This document shows, piece after piece, positions 27,820 through 35,547 of a stretch of 64,000 nucleotides of DNA. The stretch is from NCBI RefSeq assembly GCF_003367395.1, contig NZ_CP031417.1, forward strand, positions 1,984,001 through 2,048,000, in the 5' to 3' direction. Numbering within the stretch: position 1 is the stretch's first letter; each line of letters opens with the position of its first letter. A model generated the notes under the pieces. It saw only the letters and a program-made list of their open reading frames with translations. It was not told the DNA's origin and did no database searches. Both the position numbers and the translations under genes were made by a program. The DNA comes from Pseudolabrys taiwanensis. Its GTDB lineage: Bacteria; Pseudomonadota; Alphaproteobacteria; Rhizobiales; Xanthobacteraceae.

Positions 27820-28576
27820 GGATGAGCCCCATCTTCTCGAACAGCCCGCGGATATGCCGCGTATAGCCGGCGAACTCGGCGCTCTCGCGCACGGCCAGGC
27901 GCCGTTCGCGCGGCAGATCGATGCGGATATCCTCGACGATGCGGCCCGGGCGCGGGCTGAACACGACGACGCGCGTCGACAGGAACACCGCCTCGGAAAT
28001 GCTGTGCGTGACGAAGATCGTCGTCGTCTTCTGCCGCTGCGTCAGGCGATGCAGGTCGACGTTGAGCTGGTCGCGCGTCAGCGCGTCGAGCGCGCCGAAC
28101 GGCTCGTCCATCAGCAACAGCCGCGGGTCGAGCAGCAGCGAGCGGCACATCGCCACGCGCTGACGCATGCCGCCGGACAATTCGCGCGGATAGGCGTTGA
28201 CGAAGCTGTTCAGCCCCGCCATCGCCAACAGTTCGCGCGCGCGCGGCTCGAAATCGCGCTTGCGCTTGCCGCCGAAGTCGGCCGGCAGCAGCACGTTCTC
28301 CAACACGTCGAACCAGTCGAGCAGCGCATCGCGCTGAAACGCCATGCCGAGACCGTCCGGCGGGCCGTCGACCGCCTTGCCGTCGACCAGCAGCGTGCCC
28401 GCGCTCGCCGTCTCGATGCCGGCGAGGCAGCGCAGGAACGTGCTCTTGCCGCAGCCGCTCGGCCCGAGCAGGCTGACGAACTCGCCCTCGCCGATCTCGA
28501 GCGAGATGCCATCGAGCGCGGTGACGCCTTTGTCGCCCTTGCCGAACCGCTTGACGACGTCCGAAGCTCGGATCAT
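27812..28576 (-). CDS. ABC transporter ATP-binding protein (SsuB/TauB type)
   Basis: ATPase of 254 residues. Walker [10 protein letters not shown], signature LSGGMRQRV, Walker [13 protein letters not shown] and H-loop FVTHSISEAV are visible; Ser replaces the usual Asp after the H-loop His. It starts 9 bases after the binding-protein stop and overlaps the permease start. Together the three genes form one importer. Confidence 0.92.
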   Translation of the reverse strand: MIRASDVVKRFGKGDKGVTALDGISLEIGEGEFVSLLGPSGCGKSTFLRCLAGIETASAGTLLVDGKAVDGPPDGLGMAFQRDALLDWFDVLENVLLPADFGGKRKRDFEPRARELLAMAGLNSFVNAYPRELSGGMRQRVAMCRSLLLDPRLLLMDEPFGALDALTRDQLNVDLHRLTQRQKTTTIFVTHSISEAVFLSTRVVVFSPRPGRIVEDIRIDLPRERRLAVRESAEFAGYTRHIRGLFEKMGLIHD

Positions 28577-28585
28577 GCGGGCGAC

Positions 28586-29605
28586 TTAGAACTTGCCCGC
28601 GGCGAGATCGGCGACGATCTTCTTGTCGATGAGATCGTTGGTGAAGACCGCATCCGCCGTCACCTTCTGATCGAGCAGGCCGCCTTCCGCCAGAATCTCC
28701 AGCGCCGACGACCAGTCCGACGCGGCCTGGATGCCGAACGGCTCGTTCTCCGTCGCCTTGGTCTTGGAGAAGGCCTTGATATTCTCGATCTGCTCGCGCA
28801 GCACCGCGGGATCGAGCTTGGCCTGCGGCCGCGCGGCGATGATCGCCTGCGCGCCCTCGTCCATATGGCCGTTCAGGATGTAGGCCCAGCAGCCGGCGAC
28901 GACGCTGGCGAAGCGGCGCAGCGCGTCCTTCTTGGTCTCGATCGACTTCTCGGTCGCGAACAGCCCGAAGCTCGGGAATTGCAGGCCGTAATCGGCGAAG
29001 TTCACGCTGGTCGACTTACGCTTGGCCGACACCACCGGCAGGAAGAACGGCACCGACGACAGCGCGCCGTCGGCGCTGCCCGACATATAGGTGCCCGCCT
29101 TGGCGGCGGCGCTGACGTTGAGCAGTTCGACGTCGTTGCGCGTCAGCTTGCCGGCGGCGAGGAAGCGATCGATGAACGGCGCTTCGAGCGAGCCGGCGGT
29201 GAAGGCGATCTTCTTGCCTTTGAGATCGGCCGGGCTCTTGATGCCCGCGTCCGCCGGTACCAGCAGGCCGATATCGTTCTTCTGCACGAAGCCGGCGATG
29301 GCCTTTACCGGCAGGCCCTTCGAGCGCGCGATCGCCATCGGCGCGAGCGAGGCATGGCCGACATCGTATTCGCCGTTGCCGACGATCTGCACGGTCGCGA
29401 CCGAGCCGTTGCCGTCGTCGATCGTGACGTCGAGATTGTACTTCTTGAAGAGGCCCTTTTGCGCCGCGAAATGAAACGGCGCGTGATTGCCCCACGGCGT
29501 CCAGTCGAGCCGAACCTTCAGCGTGTCGGCGGCGGTGGCGGAGCCCGCAAGCGCGGCACTGGCCATCAACGCGAATGCAAAACCGATCCAATGACGTGCT
29601 GACAT
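28586..29605 (-). CDS. ABC transporter substrate-binding protein (NMT1/SsuA-like)
   Basis: Periplasmic protein of about 339 residues. The signal peptide is clear (MSARHWIGFAFALMASAALAGSATAA). The mature part begins DTLKVRLDWTPWGNHAPFHFAAQKGLF, the NMT1/THI5 pattern of pyrimidine-precursor and aromatic-acid receptors. Two ATGs (29608 and 29605) follow AGGGGAAG; 29605 has the better spacing. The gene faces the MarR regulator across about 300 bases, which includes a candidate operator at 29683-29706. Confidence 0.9.
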   Translation of the reverse strand: MSARHWIGFAFALMASAALAGSATAADTLKVRLDWTPWGNHAPFHFAAQKGLFKKYNLDVTIDDGNGSVATVQIVGNGEYDVGHASLAPMAIARSKGLPVKAIAGFVQKNDIGLLVPADAGIKSPADLKGKKIAFTAGSLEAPFIDRFLAAGKLTRNDVELLNVSAAAKAGTYMSGSADGALSSVPFFLPVVSAKRKSTSVNFADYGLQFPSFGLFATEKSIETKKDALRRFASVVAGCWAYILNGHMDEGAQAIIAARPQAKLDPAVLREQIENIKAFSKTKATENEPFGIQAASDWSSALEILAEGGLLDQKVTADAVFTNDLIDKKIVADLAAGKF

Positions 29606-29682
29606 CATCTTCCCCTGCTCGACGAGACGATTGGCATTCACCGGCACGCACACGGTAACACGACAATTTTGAATTCGACAAG

Positions 29683-29706
29683 ATATGATGTGGTACTGAC
29701 GATTTT
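29683..29706. promoter_or_regulatory. Candidate operator between NMT1-type receptor and MarR gene
   Basis: The sequence ATATGATGTGGT-ACTGACGA shares the GATG(G)TA...ACTGA pattern with elements at 31981-32000 and 32061-32080, and the ACTGA(T/C)GA part with those at 14504 and 26872. It is 78 bases upstream of the receptor start and about 200 upstream of marR. Regulator binding is inferred. Confidence 0.4.
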
Positions 29707-29908
29707 GCTTTCGCCGTTCGCTGCGCTATCAAGTCGCCAGCGGCCGCCGCTCAGCGCGCCGGATCACGCCTTCGCCGCGCACCTGCCATGTCCACATCCT
29801 TCGGGAAACTCGCCCTCAAATGGTTGCAAAGGACGTGCCAGGATCGTCCAATTGCTCCGACTCAACCCTCGCGCGTCGGCGTTCGGCCGAACGTCTATAG
29901 GAATGCCC

Positions 29909-30481
29909 ATGGCAACAAGCCCAAAACGCCGTACTAAGTCGGCTCCGGCCGGCGCACCGGCAAAGCTCGTCGCGCGCGCCGGCCAGCCGCGCGATTATTC
30001 CGTTGCGGGCGCACTCATGTCGGAAATGCCGCTGTGGGCGCGACCGGGCTATCTGCTGCGCCGCCTGCACCAGATCCATTACGCGCTGTTCTTCGAGGAA
30101 TGCACGCCGTTCGACATCACGCCGGTGCAATACGGGCTTTTGACCACGCTCGCGACCAATCCCGACCTCGATCAGAACTCGATCGCGCGCGAACTCGGCA
30201 TCGACCGCACCAATGCCGCCGATGTGCTCAACCGGCTCAGCCGCCGCGGCTTGATCGAACGCCGGCGCGGCAAGGTGGACAAGCGCACGATGCTGGCGCG
30301 CCTGACGCCGGAAGGAAAGCGCGTCACCAAGGAAATGTACGCCGCGATGCAGCGCGCGCAGGAACGGCTGCTCGAGCCGCTGCTGCCGGCCGAGCGCCAC
30401 GCTTTCATCACCACCTTGATCCGCCTGATCGACGGCAACAACCATCTCGGCCGCACCATCTTCAGCCCGAGCAAGGCATAG
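29909..30481 (+). CDS. MarR family transcriptional regulator
   Basis: Dimeric winged-helix regulator of 190 residues. A basic N-terminal tail is followed by PLWARPGYLLRRLHQIHYALFFEE, the recognition region QNSIARELGIDRTNAADVLNRLSRRGLIERR, and the wing KVDKRTMLARLTPEG. The family usually responds to aromatic acids. ATG at 29909 is selected over 29903 because AGGA sits six bases ahead. It is divergent from the NMT1 importer and near the Rieske dioxygenase genes, so it is the best local candidate to bind the shared element. Confidence 0.9.
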   Translation: MATSPKRRTKSAPAGAPAKLVARAGQPRDYSVAGALMSEMPLWARPGYLLRRLHQIHYALFFEECTPFDITPVQYGLLTTLATNPDLDQNSIARELGIDRTNAADVLNRLSRRGLIERRRGKVDKRTMLARLTPEGKRVTKEMYAAMQRAQERLLEPLLPAERHAFITTLIRLIDGNNHLGRTIFSPSKA

Positions 30482-30516
30482 CGCCATCTTGAGATAAGGC
30501 TGCCGCAACCTCCGCT

Positions 30517-30599
30517 CATTCCCGCGCACGCGGGACTCCAGTTGAGCCTATCAGGATTGAACTGCCGCGCTGGGTCCCCGCTTTCGCGGGGACGAGCGG
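30517..30599. repeat. REP-like double hairpin repeat, copy 1
   Basis: Two GC-rich hairpins, CCCGCGCACGCGGG and TCCCCGCTTTCGCGGGGA, flank about 45 variable bases. Related copies lie at 42680-42763 and 51890-51973. This architecture is that of paired REP (REPIN-like) elements common in Bradyrhizobium relatives. Confidence 0.7.
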
Positions 30600-30747
30600 A
30601 TTTTGAGTCAGTCGCTCGCCCGAATGAGCGCAGCCAAATCCGGGAGCAGCCCATCGATCGTCGCCGGGTTACGCGAAGCCTGTCATCGGGCGGCGCTTCG
30701 CGCCGACCCGTTGGCTCCACCCGGGCTACAGACAGACTCTCTCCGTC

Positions 30748-30908
30748 ACCCTGAGGTGCGAGCGTAGCGAGCCTCGAAGGGCGACGGCCACCGAGGTCGG
30801 AACTATCCGACATCGGCCTGATTCCTACCGCAAGTCCGCTGTGGCTGACCTGCCTTGGCCGTCCATCCTTCGAGGGCCGCCTTCGGCGGCCACCTCAGGA
30901 TGACGGGG
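30748..30908. repeat. Inverted repeat of the CCTGAGG/CTCGAAGG type
   Basis: CACCCTGAGGTG and CCTCGAAGG near 30749-30780 recur in inverted order as CCTTCGAGGG and CCACCTCAGGATGA at 30868-30903. It can fold into a long hairpin. No coding role is seen in the 447 bases between marR and the isomerase gene, which hold this repeat and the REP-like copy. Confidence 0.6.
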
Positions 30909-30928
30909 CGATGCCGCGACTTAATCGG

Positions 30929-31573
30929 CTAAAACGCGTCCGGCTGCGTGCTCGGCTGCGTGTCGGTGAAGGCCGGCAGCTTCATGCAGTCCTCGAAGAT
31001 CGCCATCAGCTTGGGATAGCCGTCGAGCGGACAGCCGAAACGCTGCGCGTTGAAGATCTGCGGCACCAGGCACGTATCGGCCATGGTCACGCTGTCGCCG
31101 AGCGCAAAGCGCCCCGACCGCCCCTCTTGCGCGACATATTGCTCCAGGCCGCCGAGCCCCTCGGCGATCCAGTGCGCGTACCATTCGTTGGTCGCCGCCT
31201 CGTCGGCGCCGAACTGGCTCTTGAGCCGCTTGAGCACCCGCACGTTGTTGAGCGGATGAATGTCGCAGCTGATGACTTGCGAGAACGCGCGCACATAAGC
31301 GCGATCCAGCGGATCTTTCGGCATCAGCGGCGGCTCGGGATAGATCTCGTCGAGATACTCGATGACCGCCATCGTCTGGATATGACTGCGGCCGCCCTCG
31401 ATCAGCAGCGGCACCAGGCCTTGCGGATTGAGGTCGCGATAGCCCGGCTCCCGATGTTCCATCTTCGGCAGGCTGACGTAATGCGCCTCGTAGGGGAGCT
31501 TCTTGTACGCCAGCACGATCCGCATCCGGTACGACGTCGACGACCGGAAGAACGTATAAAGATGCCGCTCCAC
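30929..31573 (-). CDS. Zeta-class glutathione S-transferase, maleylacetoacetate/maleylpyruvate isomerase type
   Basis: Soluble enzyme of 214 residues. The N-terminal thioredoxin-like domain has the zeta-class SSxSxR active-site motif (FFRSSTSYRMRIVLAY), with NPQGLVPLL and the glutathione-binding IQTMAVIEYLDE. The C-terminal helical domain includes GDSVTMADTCLVPQIFNAQRF. Such enzymes isomerise maleylacetoacetate or maleylpyruvate with glutathione, in homogentisate or gentisate breakdown. GTG start at 31573. Its pairing with a dioxygenase favours the gentisate route, but no ring-cleavage dioxygenase is in the window. Confidence 0.9.
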   Translation of the reverse strand: MERHLYTFFRSSTSYRMRIVLAYKKLPYEAHYVSLPKMEHREPGYRDLNPQGLVPLLIEGGRSHIQTMAVIEYLDEIYPEPPLMPKDPLDRAYVRAFSQVISCDIHPLNNVRVLKRLKSQFGADEAATNEWYAHWIAEGLGGLEQYVAQEGRSGRFALGDSVTMADTCLVPQIFNAQRFGCPLDGYPKLMAIFEDCMKLPAFTDTQPSTQPDAF

Positions 31574-31580
31574 GGCCGGC

Positions 31581-31949
31581 TTACCCCGCCGCCTTCTGCA
31601 GGATCTCGTCGGGCGTCGAGGAGACGACCTGGACGTATTTCGGGATGAACTTGCCGCCCTCGATATATTTGATGAATTCCGGCTTGAGCTCGTTGGCGAG
31701 GATCTTGCGGATCTTCGCGTGCTCTTCGATGTCCGACCATTCGGCGATCAGGAAGAAGCGCTGCGGATCCTCGACGTCGCGGCAGAGCACGCCGTCGCTC
31801 ACCTGCGCCGCCGATTTGTGCATCGGGTTGCCGTCGGAATAGTCGAACTCCTCGAACAGCCGGATGAACTCATCCTCGTGGCCCTTCTGCACGCGGAAGT
31901 CATAGATGTGCAGGTAGTTGCCTTTGGTCGCGAGCGGCTCTTGGGCCAT
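31581..31949 (-). CDS. Small protein with dimeric alpha/beta barrel (ABM-like) fold
   Basis: Protein of 122 residues without signal or membrane segment. The pattern YLHIYDFRVQKGHEDEFIRLFEEF and later RFFLIAEWSDIEEHAKIR resembles antibiotic-biosynthesis-monooxygenase-like domains. These act as small monooxygenases or as structural partners, so its reaction is unknown. ATG at 31949 is 8 bases after GGAGGAG, a near-perfect ribosome-binding site. It precedes the isomerase gene by 7 bases in one operon and is divergent from the dioxygenase. Confidence 0.7.
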   Translation of the reverse strand: MAQEPLATKGNYLHIYDFRVQKGHEDEFIRLFEEFDYSDGNPMHKSAAQVSDGVLCRDVEDPQRFFLIAEWSDIEEHAKIRKILANELKPEFIKYIEGGKFIPKYVQVVSSTPDEILQKAAG

Positions 31950-32100
31950 GACGGCGCTCCTCCGATTGCGGTGTCCTATTTTATGATGGTACACTGACTA
32001 AATCGCAGGGGCAATAAATTCCTTGTGGTCGAGCGGCGGCGGCACCGTTGCCGCCCGGAAACAACGATGTACACTGATCAATAAGCGCGGAAACGAACCC
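31950..32100. promoter_or_regulatory. Divergent promoter with two copies of a shared element
   Basis: TTATGATGGTAC-ACTGA at 31981-31997 and ACAACGATGTAC-ACTGA at 32061-32077 share TAC-ACTGA and are spaced exactly 80 bases apart. They flank the divergent starts of the ABM/isomerase operon and the Rieske operon. TACACT could also act as a weak -10 for the rightward gene. The similarity to elements at 14504, 26872 and 29695 suggests one regulator. Confidence 0.5.
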
Positions 32101-34962
32101 ATGGCCTGGCAGCGTGCGGCATCGTTGAGTTCGATAAAGGACGGCGCCGTCATCGGCGTCGATGTCGGCGGAACGCCGGTTGCGCTCTTCAATCTCGGCG
32201 GCACGGTCTTCGCCACGCACAACGTCTGCACGCACGCGCTGGCGCTGCTGTCCGAAGGCTGGATCGAGGACGGCAAGATCGAGTGCCCGCTGCACCAGGG
32301 CCAGTTCGACATCCGCACCGGCAAGGCGCTGTGCGCGCCGTTGACGGAAGACCTGCGCACTTATGCGGCAAAGGTCGACGGCGACGACATCCTCGTCGAC
32401 CTCGACCAGCCCGGCGCCCGGCCGCCGGTTTCGGCCGCCGAGAAGAAAACCGCGGCGCCAGCCGCTGCGACCACCGCCGTCATTGTCGGCGCCGGTCAGA
32501 CCGCCGCCGCCGCGATCCGCGCCATGCGCGCGGCCGGCTTCAATGGCGCGATCGATCTCGTCGGCGATGAAGTGCACCTGCCCTATGAACGCCCGCCGCT
32601 GTCGAAGGACATGCTGTTCGGCACCGGCGACCTCGCCGCCTGCACGCGGCTGAGCGAGGCCGATGCCGAGGCGCTCGGCGTGCGCCTGCATCTCGGTCAG
32701 CAGGTTGTCGCCATCGACGCCGCGCAGAAGCAAGTCGAACTCGGCAGCGGCACGCGCCTGCCCTACGATGCGCTGTTGATCGCGACCGGCGGCCGCGCCC
32801 GCCGTCTCGGCGTTCCCGGCGCCGATCGCGCCGGTGTCTTGCATCTGCGCACCGTCGAAGACGCCGACGCCATCGAACGCGCGCTCGCCTCGGCGTCCCA
32901 CGTCGCGGTCGTCGGTGGTGGCTTCATCGGCCTCGAACTCGCCTCCGCGGCGATCAAGCGCGGCGTCGCCGTCACCGTGCTCGAACGCGAGCCCGAGATC
33001 ATGTCGCGGCTGTTGCCGGCGCCGCTCGGCCGCGCCTTCCGGCGTCTGGCCGAGTCTCACGGCGTCGAGGTCCGCCGCAATGCCGAGGTGCGCGAGATCA
33101 CGCAGCGCGGCGGGAAGCTTGGCGTCGTCACCGAGCGCGACACGCTCGAAGTCGACGCGGTGCTGGTCGGCATCGGGCTCGAGCCGCATGTCGAACTGGC
33201 CGCCTCCGCCGGCCTGAAGGTCGCGGGCGGCATCGACGTCGATGCCGAAGGCCGCACCAGCGTTGCCGGCATCTGGGCCGCCGGCGATTGCGCGTTGCAT
33301 CACATTCCTAACGGCGGCCGCCGCGTGCGGCTTGAAAGCTGGCACAATGCCGAGGAACAAGGCGCCGCCGCGGGCCGTTCCATCGCCGGCGCGGCACCCG
33401 GCAGCGCCGCCAAGAAGCCGTGGTTCTGGACCGATCAGTTCGGCCTCAACATCCAGATGATCGGCAGCATCGGCGCCAGGGACATCGTCGCGCGCGAAGG
33501 CGACATCGAGGCCGCCGCCGGCGCCGTCTATCGCACGCTCGACCGCGACACCGGCAAGCTCACCGGTGTCGTCGCTTTCTCCGCGCCTGACGCCATTCGT
33601 CAGGCGCGCACCGACTTGCAAGCCGCAACGCCTTTCGATCTCGACGCATCCACCGCCGTCGTCCTCGCGGATGACGAAGCAGACGAAACATCCCCGGAGG
33701 CCGCCATGACCGCACATCCTTCGCTGGCATTGACCAAACGCTATCTGTGGCCGGAGGAAGGCCTCACGCGCATCCCGGACTGGGTCTACACCGACCAGAC
33801 CATCTACGAGCGCGAGGTCGAGAAGATCTTCCACGGCCGCACCTGGAATTTCGTCGCACTCGAATGCGAGGTGCCCAATCCGGGCGACTTCATCCGGTCC
33901 AATGTCGGCCCGACACCGGTCGTCGTCGCGCGCGACAAGGATGGCGCGATCAACGTGTTCGAGAACCGCTGCGCGCACCGCGCCGCCGAGTTCTGCCGCG
34001 ATCTGTCCGGCAACGCCAAGGAGTTCGTCTGCCCCTATCACCAATGGTCGTACGACCTGAAGGGCAATCTCGCCGGCGTGCCGTTCCGCCGCGGCGTCAA
34101 CGGCAAGGGCGGCATGCCGGCCGATTTCAAGAACGCCGACCATGGGCTGCGCAAGCTGAACGTCACGACGCATCGCGGCGTCGTATTCGCCTCCTACTGC
34201 AACGACATGGAGTCGTTCCCGGACTATCTCGGGCCCGAAGTGCTGCGCGAGTTCGAAGCGACCTTCGACGGCCGCAAGCCGGTGCTGCTCGGTTACTACC
34301 GTCACACGCTGCCGGGCAACTGGAAGCTCTATCACGAGAACCTCAAGGACCCGTATCACGCGACCTTGCTGCACACCTTCCTGGTGACGTTCGGCCTGCT
34401 CGTCGCCGGCAACCGCTCGCTGATGCTGGCCGATCCGACCGGCCGTCATGGTGTGATGGCCTCGGCCAAGTCCGACGGCAAGGCGGTCTCCGGCGACGCC
34501 AAGAAGGAGATGCGCGCTTATCGCGAAGGCATGACGCTGGAAGAGCCGCGCTTCATGGACTTCATCGACGAGTTCGACAGCCCGTGGTCGGTGACCATGG
34601 CGACCATCTGGCCGAACCTGATCATCCAGCGCGAGATGAACACGCTCGGCGTGCGCCACATCGTGCCGACCGGCCCCAACGAGTTCATCATGAAGTGGAC
34701 CATGTTCGGCTTCGAGGGCGACACCGAGGAGATGACGCGCCACCGCCTGCGCCAGGGCAACCTGATGGGGCCGGCCGGCTTCCTCGGCCTCGAAGACAAT
34801 GAGGCGATCAAGTTCGTGCAGGACGGCATGCTCAACGTGCCGAACGGCGAGCATCTGGTGAAGCTCGATCCGGACATCGAGACCGGCACCGCCGACAGCC
34901 TGATCTCGGAGGCGGCGATCCGCGCGATGTACAAGCACTGGCGCCAGGAAATGGGGCTCTGA
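32101..34962 (+). CDS. Fused Rieske ferredoxin - FAD reductase - Rieske oxygenase alpha subunit
   Basis: One frame of 953 residues encodes a whole ring-hydroxylating electron chain. Residues 1-110 are a Rieske ferredoxin (NVCTHA and CPLHQG ligands). About 120-500 form a ferredoxin reductase with two Rossmann motifs (VIVGAGQTAAAA, VAVVGGGFIGLELA) and the FAD site AAGDCA. Residues 536-953 are an oxygenase alpha subunit of the anthranilate/salicylate dioxygenase group, with CAHRAAEFC...CPYHQ and the iron site ENLKDPYHATLLH. The parts meet in an acidic linker. ATG at 33706 (5 bases after GGAGG) could make the alpha subunit alone as a 418-residue product. Substrate is inferred: anthranilate or salicylate-like. 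Confidence 0.9.
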   Translation: MAWQRAASLSSIKDGAVIGVDVGGTPVALFNLGGTVFATHNVCTHALALLSEGWIEDGKIECPLHQGQFDIRTGKALCAPLTEDLRTYAAKVDGDDILVDLDQPGARPPVSAAEKKTAAPAAATTAVIVGAGQTAAAAIRAMRAAGFNGAIDLVGDEVHLPYERPPLSKDMLFGTGDLAACTRLSEADAEALGVRLHLGQQVVAIDAAQKQVELGSGTRLPYDALLIATGGRARRLGVPGADRAGVLHLRTVEDADAIERALASASHVAVVGGGFIGLELASAAIKRGVAVTVLEREPEIMSRLLPAPLGRAFRRLAESHGVEVRRNAEVREITQRGGKLGVVTERDTLEVDAVLVGIGLEPHVELAASAGLKVAGGIDVDAEGRTSVAGIWAAGDCALHHIPNGGRRVRLESWHNAEEQGAAAGRSIAGAAPGSAAKKPWFWTDQFGLNIQMIGSIGARDIVAREGDIEAAAGAVYRTLDRDTGKLTGVVAFSAPDAIRQARTDLQAATPFDLDASTAVVLADDEADETSPEAAMTAHPSLALTKRYLWPEEGLTRIPDWVYTDQTIYEREVEKIFHGRTWNFVALECEVPNPGDFIRSNVGPTPVVVARDKDGAINVFENRCAHRAAEFCRDLSGNAKEFVCPYHQWSYDLKGNLAGVPFRRGVNGKGGMPADFKNADHGLRKLNVTTHRGVVFASYCNDMESFPDYLGPEVLREFEATFDGRKPVLLGYYRHTLPGNWKLYHENLKDPYHATLLHTFLVTFGLLVAGNRSLMLADPTGRHGVMASAKSDGKAVSGDAKKEMRAYREGMTLEEPRFMDFIDEFDSPWSVTMATIWPNLIIQREMNTLGVRHIVPTGPNEFIMKWTMFGFEGDTEEMTRHRLRQGNLMGPAGFLGLEDNEAIKFVQDGMLNVPNGEHLVKLDPDIETGTADSLISEAAIRAMYKHWRQEMGL

Positions 34963-34964
34963 TC

Positions 34965-35498
34965 ATGCAAGGCCTGATGACCCGCCCGCCGCTCGCCATG
35001 GCCGACCGCGATGCCCGCCTCGACGCGCTGCTGCTGGCGCACGAGGTGACGACCTTCAACAACGTCTATGCCGCCGCGCTCGACGAGCAGCGGCTGATGG
35101 ACTGGGCCGAGCTGTTCACCGACGACGCGCTGTACATCATCCTGTCGCGCGAGAACCACGACCGCAATCTGCCGGTCGGTCTCATCTACTGCGAGAACAA
35201 GGGCATGATCCGCGACCGCGCCTTCGCCCTGAAGGAGACCGCGATGTTCGCGCCGCGCTATCTGCGGCACATGATCGCCAACCAGTCGGTCGGCGAGGAA
35301 GCCGCCGACGGCACCGTCACCGCGCGCGCCAACTATGTGGTGCTGCAGGTGCTGTACGACCGGCCCGACGCCAAGATCCATCAGGTCGGCACCTATTACG
35401 ACACGTTCAGGCGCGTGAACGGCGCGCTCAAGCTCGCCGCGCGCCGCTGCGTCTACGACAATTTGCTCGTCGACAACGCGCTGTGCCTGCCGGTGTGA
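34965..35498 (+). CDS. Ring-hydroxylating dioxygenase beta subunit
   Basis: Small oxygenase subunit of 177 residues with the NTF2-like/SnoaL fold typical of the family (EVTTFNNVYAAALDEQRLMDWAELFTDDALY near the start). It stabilises the alpha hexamer. ATG at 34965, two bases after the alpha stop, so translation is coupled. Together with the fused gene it provides a complete ferredoxin-reductase-oxygenase set in two genes. Confidence 0.92.
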   Translation: MQGLMTRPPLAMADRDARLDALLLAHEVTTFNNVYAAALDEQRLMDWAELFTDDALYIILSRENHDRNLPVGLIYCENKGMIRDRAFALKETAMFAPRYLRHMIANQSVGEEAADGTVTARANYVVLQVLYDRPDAKIHQVGTYYDTFRRVNGALKLAARRCVYDNLLVDNALCLPV

Positions 35499-35547
35499 GC
35501 GGGCGCGCCGCCGCCCCTCGCCTCTCATTCTTTCGGAGCCAAGACCC

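Noticed and set aside
30517..30599. CRISPR repeats
   Set aside because: Copies are isolated, kilobases apart, with internal hairpins and variable centres; there are no regular spacers or cas genes.
31981..34938. A 985-codon open frame on the minus strand opposite the Rieske fusion
   Set aside because: It is the GC-skewed mirror of a gene with complete functional motifs; its translation is rich in Arg, Asp and His and matches no family.
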